A stretch of DNA of 6,618 nt from an uncultured Bacteroidales bacterium (lineage in GTDB: Bacteria; Bacteroidota; Bacteroidia; Bacteroidales; UBA932). Both the position numbers and the translations under genes were made by a program. The number at the start of each line of letters is the position of its first letter. Within the stretch, counting starts at the first letter, position 1. This document shows positions 1 to 5,184 of the stretch, piece after piece. Where the stretch lies: the NCBI GenBank assembly GCA_937901105.1, contig CALCHD010000105.1, positions 1-6,618 of the forward strand, read 5' to 3'. The notes beneath the pieces are model-generated. The model was not told where the DNA came from, did not search any database, and saw only the letters and a list, made by a program, of their open reading frames with translations.

Positions 1-2
1 AG

Positions 3-1871
3 ATCCTGTCGAGCGAGCCCATTGACTTCTCCGCCCCCTCCATCCCCTACTACGAAAATCTGGCCGCCCGCCTGGGCTTTGCCAAGGTGGTTGTTCCTGA
101 ACTTCCACAGGGGAAGCTTACAGCTACAGTAAAGGATAAGGCCGGATATTCTGCAAAAGTGCAGCTTCAGGATCCTGTTGCAGACGGAGCTGTGGTATAT
201 GGCTTTATTGAGGCGGACAAGATCCGTTTTGTGGCAGAGGCTACTCCAAACGTGCTTTCAGCAGGTCTTGCAGTGATTTTCAGCAACGGTTCGGAGGTCT
301 ACTATACAAAATCCCTTGTAAAGGAGGTGGAGAATATGGTAATGCCTGTAGGGCAGCTTACTGAAGGAATACATACAGTTACTGTAGCTGATGCTGCGGG
401 CAATGTATATGCACAGAGACCTTTTGCAGTTCTTCCGGCAGAGGCGGAGAAGCTTGTGGTGGCTTCGGGCAAGGAGGCTTATGGCAAGAGGGAGAAGGTT
501 AACCTTACAGTTTCTGTTCCAAAAGAGCTGCTTAAAAGCGAGGAAAGCTTTTCGGTTACAGTAACCGATATGGGCTCTGTTGATAATGAGGAGAAGACAA
601 ACATAAAGTCATACATGCTTCTGAAGAGCGAGCTTAAAGGGTATATAGAAAATATAGAGGACTATTTCAACCCGCAGATCCCTTACAGCCGCAGAATGGC
701 AATGGGCGACATGCTTATGCAGACTCAAGGCTGGAGATATTATGATATGTCAAAGATTCTTCAGAGCAAAAATGAGACTCCTGCATTTGGAAGGGAGTAC
801 GCACAGACAATTGCCGGCAAGGTTATAGGTTTGATGGGAAATGCTGCAAAGAAGTCTACCGTCTCTTTCCTGGCCCCTACTATAAACTTTTCTGCAATAG
901 GCGAGATAAATACCGGGCATTTTGTGCTGGAGGATGTGGATTTTCCTGAAAACACCCGTTTCATTGTAAGTGCAAACAACAGGAACGGAAAGGGAACCAT
1001 GCATGCTCCTATCCTGCAGGATGACTGGTTTGCCCCAATGTATAAGTATCCTGTGAAAGGAGAGAAGATTGTATATTCTCCGGAGTACGGACGCCTGGTG
1101 GAGGACATTTATTACAGCAAGGATGACGGTATGCACCAGATGGCATTCCAGCTGGATCCTGTAGTGGTAACTTCAACCCTCATCACTCCTAGGAACTCCC
1201 CTTCACCATATCCCAATATCCCTATAAGAAAGGAAAGCTACAGGAATGAGACTGCACTCAAGCCATATGCAAAAGGGGGATATGATGTAGCCTCATATGT
1301 TGCAGCAGCTTTCCCTGGAGTGCGCCGAAGCCCTAGAGGAGATAATCTTATGGGGAGGGTTCACAGTGATCACTGGATGCCTGTACATGTATATTTGAAC
1401 AGGGTGTTTATTCCCGGATATGAGGTGATGAACTCCAATTTGTGGCAGATGCCACTTTCAGAGGTTGAGTCAATCATATATGTATGGGGCCTTGCAGCAT
1501 CACCGTTCCAGCCTCCGTTCGTCTTCAAGCAGATGCAGACCTACCCGTCACCTGTGCTCATGATCCGTACAAAACCGAATGTAAACATGAGGACTCCGGG
1601 CAATGTGGTATCTTCATATCCTATTGGATGGCAGAAACCTGTAAAGAAGTATTCTCCAAAATATGAGTCGGCGCAGGAAAGGGATTCCAAAAAAGCAGAC
1701 AAGAGGATGACTTTGTACTGGAACCCTGCGTTGAAGATGGGCGAAGATGGAAAAGTGCAGGTAAGCTTCTATACCAATGATACCGGTGCTGACATGAGAG
1801 TTGAGGTGGAAGGACGTTCAGGTGCAAGACAGTACCACTATACAGAAAAGGTGATTAAGGCAAAGAAATAG
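3..1871 (+). CDS. MG2/plug-like envelope protein, 5' partial
   Basis: The frame is open from the window edge (first whole codon at 3) to TAG at 1869-1871, so the N-terminus is missing; a GTG at 87 is in frame but is probably not the start. Residues below count from that GTG. Residues 10-160 look like tandem beta-sandwich segments of the Bacteroidetes alpha-2-macroglobulin-like MG2 family. The family signature IKSYMLLKSELKGYI lies at 173-187, followed by MQTQGWRYYD at 211-220. Residues 238-300 resemble a carboxypeptidase-regulatory beta domain. Residues 356-475 resemble a TonB-receptor plug (LDPVVVTST, then VYLNRVFIPGYE and VESIIYVWG). The C-terminus carries the family-like MTLYWNPALK. No outer-membrane barrel follows, so it is a plug-bearing protein, not a full transporter. 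Location is inferred as periplasm or outer membrane, and the substrate is unknown. It probably forms an operon with the regulator 8 bases downstream. The first 28 codons have very different codon use. Confidence 0.8.
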   Translation: MLSSEPIDFSAPSIPYYENLAARLGFAKVVVPELPQGKLTATVKDKAGYSAKVQLQDPVADGAVVYGFIEADKIRFVAEATPNVLSAGLAVIFSNGSEVYYTKSLVKEVENMVMPVGQLTEGIHTVTVADAAGNVYAQRPFAVLPAEAEKLVVASGKEAYGKREKVNLTVSVPKELLKSEESFSVTVTDMGSVDNEEKTNIKSYMLLKSELKGYIENIEDYFNPQIPYSRRMAMGDMLMQTQGWRYYDMSKILQSKNETPAFGREYAQTIAGKVIGLMGNAAKKSTVSFLAPTINFSAIGEINTGHFVLEDVDFPENTRFIVSANNRNGKGTMHAPILQDDWFAPMYKYPVKGEKIVYSPEYGRLVEDIYYSKDDGMHQMAFQLDPVVVTSTLITPRNSPSPYPNIPIRKESYRNETALKPYAKGGYDVASYVAAAFPGVRRSPRGDNLMGRVHSDHWMPVHVYLNRVFIPGYEVMNSNLWQMPLSEVESIIYVWGLAASPFQPPFVFKQMQTYPSPVLMIRTKPNVNMRTPGNVVSSYPIGWQKPVKKYSPKYESAQERDSKKADKRMTLYWNPALKMGEDGKVQVSFYTNDTGADMRVEVEGRSGARQYHYTEKVIKAKK

Positions 1872-1879
1872 CTGTCGGG

Positions 1880-3502
1880 ATGAAAAGAGTGTTAAAACTT
1901 ATATTGCTGGCAGCGCTTCTATGGGGGTGTGTGGCAGACAACTCTGCTACACAGGTGCTCGATGAGGTGGAATCATACATTGTGCAGAACCCCTATGATG
2001 CCCTTATGGTGCTGCAGGATCTCAACCCTTCCCTGCTGGAAGGGAAGAGGGAGCAGGCAAAATACTCCCTTCTCATTTCTATGGCTATGGAGAGCAATGC
2101 CCTGTTTCCCGACAATTTCTCGTACTTGCAGCCTGCAGTTGATTTTTACCTGAAAAAGGGAACTCCTGTGGAAAAGCTCCGGACTTTCTATCTCATGGGG
2201 AGGATCTATGAGAATACAGGTGATTCCCAGGGAGCTATGGAATCCTATGTGAAAGGATTGGCAGAGGGGGAAGGTGCAAATGATGCGGCAACGGCAGCCA
2301 AAATGCATTATGCAAAAGGGAACATGCACCGCACTCTCCGCCAGTGGGAGAAGTGTGTGCTGCACATGAAGGCTGCAGCTGCACTTTTTGAAGAGTGCGG
2401 GGATTATACACTGTGTTTTGATTCTTGGACCAATGTGTTCAGCGGATATGTTGCAATGGAGCGCAGAGATGATGCAGCCAAGGTGCTGGAAAACCTTCAG
2501 GCAATGGCAGATAATGAGAATCCGAATGAACTCTCTATGCTGTATGAGTGCAAAGTTTCATTTGCCGGCAAGTTTGAAGGAAAAGAGGCTCTTGGAGCGC
2601 TTCTGGATGAGTATGTGTCTGTTGTGCCGCAAAGTTATGTAGGATGGCTTACGGTGGCTGAAAAGCGCCTTGAGATGAAGGATCTTACGGGCTGTAGCCA
2701 GGCGCTTGACTCCTATTGCCTCTACTCAATGGACAGGAGCATGAAATACCATCATATTGCTTCAAGACTGTATGAGCAGAGTGGAAATGCAGAGGCGGCG
2801 GTGGAGCATTACAGGATGTATGTCTCTGCTTCAGACTCTGTAGGGAAGGCACTGCTTCTCAATGATACCAAATTCATAGAGGAGAGGTACGCCCTTATGA
2901 GGGAGGCCCGTACAAGGAGAATGACAAATGCCCTTGCAATCGGGTTCATATTCCTTCTTGCCGGAGCAATTGCGGTTGTTGTATACAGATTGAGGATTAG
3001 GGTTAAGGAGAACGACAGCTACAGGCAGCAGTGCCAGATGCTGCTTCAGGAGAAGGCTTCGCTGGCGCAGACCCTGGAGAAGCAGAGCGAGCTGGACGGA
3101 CAGATGAGGGGTATTGTAAGGAAGAGGCTTGCGCTTCTGAACTCATTCCTGGCTGCCAACATTACTGAAAACTGGAAGGCTGACAAGAATGCGCAGCAGC
3201 AGATGGAAGAGCTCCTTTCAAACAGGGAAGAGTTCATAGCCTCTACAATCTCTGCATTCCAGGCAAGCCACCCGGCATTTGTGGAGTATCTGAAAAAGTG
3301 TGGCCTTACGGATATGGAATTGGGCTATTGCTGCCTTTATGCCATTGGCCTCAACGGCAAGGAGGTGGGTGCCTTCACCAAGATGAGCCGCCACTACATA
3401 GTGAACAGCGAAATAAGGAAAAAGCTGGGACTTGCCGAGCAAAAGACCAATTTGGACAAGTATATTCAGCAGCTTCTTGATTCTGACTCATATTCTGGTT
3501 AA
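1880..3502 (+). CDS. TPR-transmembrane-HTH regulator, putative signal sensor
   Basis: The protein has 540 aa. ATG at 1880 lies 8 bases after the preceding stop and is followed at once by an export signal, which supports this start. Residues 1-17 form a hydrophobic signal ending LLWGC, a possible lipobox with Cys17; Trp at -2 is unusual, so it may instead be an uncleaved anchor. Residues 25-320 are helical and contain TPR-like pairs (for example 101-131, 141-172, 290-315). A transmembrane helix spans about 349-369, followed by basic RLRIRVK. A coiled coil rich in Gln, Glu and Leu covers about 376-410. Residues 462-533 (hPaf, GLTDMELGYCCLYAIGLNGKEVGAF, RKKLGL) match the LuxR-like HTH segment at the end of many Bacteroidetes TPR regulators; the quoted middle part lies at 475-499. 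Inferred topology is periplasmic TPR sensor and cytoplasmic DNA-binding end. Ligand and target genes are unknown. It may control its own operon or the flanking envelope genes. Confidence 0.8.
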   Translation: MKRVLKLILLAALLWGCVADNSATQVLDEVESYIVQNPYDALMVLQDLNPSLLEGKREQAKYSLLISMAMESNALFPDNFSYLQPAVDFYLKKGTPVEKLRTFYLMGRIYENTGDSQGAMESYVKGLAEGEGANDAATAAKMHYAKGNMHRTLRQWEKCVLHMKAAAALFEECGDYTLCFDSWTNVFSGYVAMERRDDAAKVLENLQAMADNENPNELSMLYECKVSFAGKFEGKEALGALLDEYVSVVPQSYVGWLTVAEKRLEMKDLTGCSQALDSYCLYSMDRSMKYHHIASRLYEQSGNAEAAVEHYRMYVSASDSVGKALLLNDTKFIEERYALMREARTRRMTNALAIGFIFLLAGAIAVVVYRLRIRVKENDSYRQQCQMLLQEKASLAQTLEKQSELDGQMRGIVRKRLALLNSFLAANITENWKADKNAQQQMEELLSNREEFIASTISAFQASHPAFVEYLKKCGLTDMELGYCCLYAIGLNGKEVGAFTKMSRHYIVNSEIRKKLGLAEQKTNLDKYIQQLLDSDSYSG

Positions 3503-3507
3503 CTTTG
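3476..3507 (+). promoter_or_regulatory. Bacteroidetes-type promoter candidate for the serine hydrolase
   Basis: CTTG (3476-3479), a 20-base spacer, then TAACTTTG (3500-3507), an exact match to the Bacteroidetes -7 consensus TAnnTTTG. The -7 box starts with the TAA stop of the regulator gene, so the whole element sits in the end of that gene. Transcription would start near 3513, giving a very short leader before ATG 3531. The leader is A/T-rich with no clear Shine-Dalgarno, which is normal in this phylum. The inference rests on motif and spacing alone. The same spacing occurs upstream of the tRNA in this window. Confidence 0.55.
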
Positions 3508-3530
3508 CCTATTGCAAAAATTTAACAAGT

Positions 3531-5030
3531 ATGAAAAGAATCCTTTTGGCCATTGCGTTTGTGGCCCTTACACTTGGGGCAAATGCCCAGATCAACGATA
3601 TTCCGCGTTCAACTCCAGAGGAGCAGGGTGTCCCTTCAAAAGCCCTTATAGAGCTTTTTGACGCAATGCACAACATGGAGCAGACAGATATCCACAGCAT
3701 GATAGTGATGCGTCACGGCAAAGTGGTGGGAGAGTTCTATCCTGCACCGTTCGCACCGCAGTACCAGCATACCCAGTACTCCAGTTCCAAGACCCTTGTG
3801 AGCCTTGCAGCAGGAATAGCAATTGATGAGAACAGGCTCCGCCTTACAGACAGGGTAGCAACATTCTTCCCTGAATATCTTCCCGACAGCATCTGCACCA
3901 ACCTTGCAGATATGACCGTGCGCGATCTTCTTACCATGCAGAGCGGCATCAAACCGGATTGGGGAATGAGGGCAAAGACCACAGAGTGGATAAAGACCTT
4001 CCTTGGCAAACCGGTTCCCAACAAACCTGGCGAGGTGTTCGCATACGATTCAATGGTAACATATATGATCTCTGCAATTGTGCAGAAAGTTACCGGCAAG
4101 ACTGTGCTTGAGTACCTTAAAGAGAAGATGTTCAACTATATGGGCGTTACAGTTGTAAACTGGGAGGAGAGCCCCGAGGGAATCAATACCGGTGGCTGGG
4201 GTCTTCACATCCAGAGCGAGTCATTGGCTAAAGTGGGCCAGATGTGGCTTGATGGCGGCGTTTGGAACGGCAAACAGATAGTTTCAAAAGAGTGGATTGA
4301 GCAGATGAGCGCAAAACAGGCAAACGGCGGCGATTACGGTTACGGCTACCAGGTTTGGATGTGCAAATATCCAAGCGCAGTAAGGGCAGACGGTGCCCTT
4401 GGCCAGTATGTGATTGTAGTGCCTGAGAAAGACGTTGTGATTGTCCTTACAGAGGCATCATTCACCAACGGCAAGCCTCAGAGAAACCTTATCTGGGACA
4501 ACTTCCTTCCACAGCTTGTGGATGAGCCGCTTCCTGCAAGCAAAGATTATCAGACACTCCTTGCAAAACAGGCTGCATACACCCTTGAGATTCCTGCCGG
4601 AAAAGAGAAGACTTCTGTAATGAAGAAACTTGCAGGCAAGAAGATCCTGGTTCCAAAGAACAAATACGGCTGGAAAGAGGTGGTGTTTGAGCAGGGTGCA
4701 GACAAACAGCTTCTTATGCACCTTACAAAAACTGACGGTACAACCTATACCCAGCCAATGGGCTACAAGAAATGGGCAACCGATACAATAGCAGGCCTTC
4801 CGCCATACTCAATCAACCCTATTGACTGGCACCGTGGCCTTGAGGGCCCATTCTACGGCGCAGCATGCTACGGCTGGGAGAAAAATGTACTTAATGCCAA
4901 CATTCACTACGTAAACTGGGTAACTTCCCTATACACCACCTGGGAGTTTAAAGACAGCGAGATAATCCTTTCAATCTCAAATAACTACGCAAAGAACAAA
5001 GTTGAGAAGTTCACATGTAAGGTTGAGTAG
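3531..5030 (+). CDS. Exported NylB-like serine hydrolase (beta-lactamase class C fold)
   Basis: The protein has 499 aa. ATG 3531 was chosen over upstream in-frame starts, which overlap the previous gene, because it begins a classical signal peptide: MKRILLAIAF, then a hydrophobic stretch to LGANA, with cleavage expected before Gln20. The catalytic domain covers about 25-330. The SxxK motif is S84-S-S-K87, with Ser84 as nucleophile and Lys87 as general base. The second motif is Y172-D-S, not the YxN of true class C beta-lactamases but like the 6-aminohexanoate-dimer hydrolase (NylB) branch. Further family marks are GGWGLHIQSESLAKVGQMWL, WNGKQIVSKEW and GALGQYV (288-294), the last in place of KTG. 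Residues about 340-499 form an extra beta-rich, Trp-rich segment like the lipocalin-like tails of related proteins. It likely acts in the periplasm or at the surface on an ester or amide; the substrate is unknown. An antibiotic-resistance role is not indicated. Confidence 0.88.
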   Translation: MKRILLAIAFVALTLGANAQINDIPRSTPEEQGVPSKALIELFDAMHNMEQTDIHSMIVMRHGKVVGEFYPAPFAPQYQHTQYSSSKTLVSLAAGIAIDENRLRLTDRVATFFPEYLPDSICTNLADMTVRDLLTMQSGIKPDWGMRAKTTEWIKTFLGKPVPNKPGEVFAYDSMVTYMISAIVQKVTGKTVLEYLKEKMFNYMGVTVVNWEESPEGINTGGWGLHIQSESLAKVGQMWLDGGVWNGKQIVSKEWIEQMSAKQANGGDYGYGYQVWMCKYPSAVRADGALGQYVIVVPEKDVVIVLTEASFTNGKPQRNLIWDNFLPQLVDEPLPASKDYQTLLAKQAAYTLEIPAGKEKTSVMKKLAGKKILVPKNKYGWKEVVFEQGADKQLLMHLTKTDGTTYTQPMGYKKWATDTIAGLPPYSINPIDWHRGLEGPFYGAACYGWEKNVLNANIHYVNWVTSLYTTWEFKDSEIILSISNNYAKNKVEKFTCKVE

Positions 5031-5033
5031 CAG

Positions 5034-5070
5034 AAAAACAAAAAAGGGCAGCTGATCAGCTGCCCTTTAT
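5034..5070. terminator. Palindromic terminator shared by convergent transcripts
   Basis: A perfect 26-base palindrome occupies 5043-5068; its core is GGGCAGCT-GATC-AGCTGCCC with AAA/TTT closing pairs. Read on the minus strand the stem is followed by T6-G-T5 (5045 down to 5034), a strong intrinsic terminator for the tRNA and for any readthrough from the LRR gene. Read on the plus strand the tail is only TTTAT, so it is a weaker stop for the hydrolase gene, which ends 13 bases before the palindrome. The tRNA 3' end is only 4 bases from the palindrome. Confidence 0.88.
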
Positions 5071-5071
5071 G

Positions 5072-5142
5072 TTGAGATACAAGGATTCGAACCTTGACAG
5101 ACAGAACCAAAATCTGTAGTGCTACCATTACACCATATCTCA
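5072..5142 (-). tRNA. tRNA-Gln (anticodon TTG)
   Basis: The 71-nt cloverleaf was folded by eye on the minus strand. Acceptor TGAGATA pairs with TATCTCA, discriminator A. The D arm is GTG...CAC with the AATGGTAG loop. The anticodon stem is ACAGA/TCTGT with loop TTTTGGT, giving anticodon TTG, which reads CAA (and CAG by wobble) as Gln. The variable loop has 4 nt. The T arm is CAAGG-TTCGAAT-CCTTG. All stems pair. The first pair is the weak U1-A72 seen in Gln tRNAs. CCA is not encoded (the next bases are C-A-T), so it must be added after processing. The gene lies 30 bases downstream of the LRR gene on the same strand with no terminator between, and ends at the palindromic terminator. Confidence 0.96.
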
Positions 5143-5152
5143 ATTCCAAGTG

Positions 5153-5184
5153 CAAAGATACTAATATTTCGTCTATTTTACAAC
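5153..5184 (-). promoter_or_regulatory. Bacteroidetes-type promoter candidate for tRNA-Gln
   Basis: Read on the minus strand: GTTG (5184-5181), a 20-base spacer, then TATCTTTG (5160-5153), an exact match to TAnnTTTG. The -7 box is 10 bases from the mature tRNA 5' end, which places transcription start a few bases upstream of the tRNA. The -33 box lies in the last codons of the upstream fimbrillin-LRR gene and the spacer contains its stop codon (5175-5173). The call rests on motif match and position. Confidence 0.7.

Noticed and set aside
826..833. TAGGTTTG, matching TAnnTTTG, inside the MG2/plug-like gene.
   Set aside because: There is no TTG-type box at the right distance upstream and no gene start downstream. 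A chance match in coding sequence.
3432..3530. In-frame upstream extension of the hydrolase to an ATG at 3432.
   Set aside because: It would overlap the end of the regulator gene by 71 bases and place 33 non-signal residues before a well-formed signal peptide. ATG 3531 is far more likely.
3531..5030. Reading the serine hydrolase as a class C beta-lactamase resistance gene.
   Set aside because: The YxN and KTG motifs of true AmpC enzymes are replaced by YDS and GALGQ, and the family marks fit NylB-like hydrolases.
5072..5142. tRNA-Gln 3' end as an integration site for a mobile element.
   Set aside because: No repeat of the tRNA 3' end elsewhere in the window and no integrase, relaxase or phage gene. 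The neighbour on the 3' side is an ordinary hydrolase gene.
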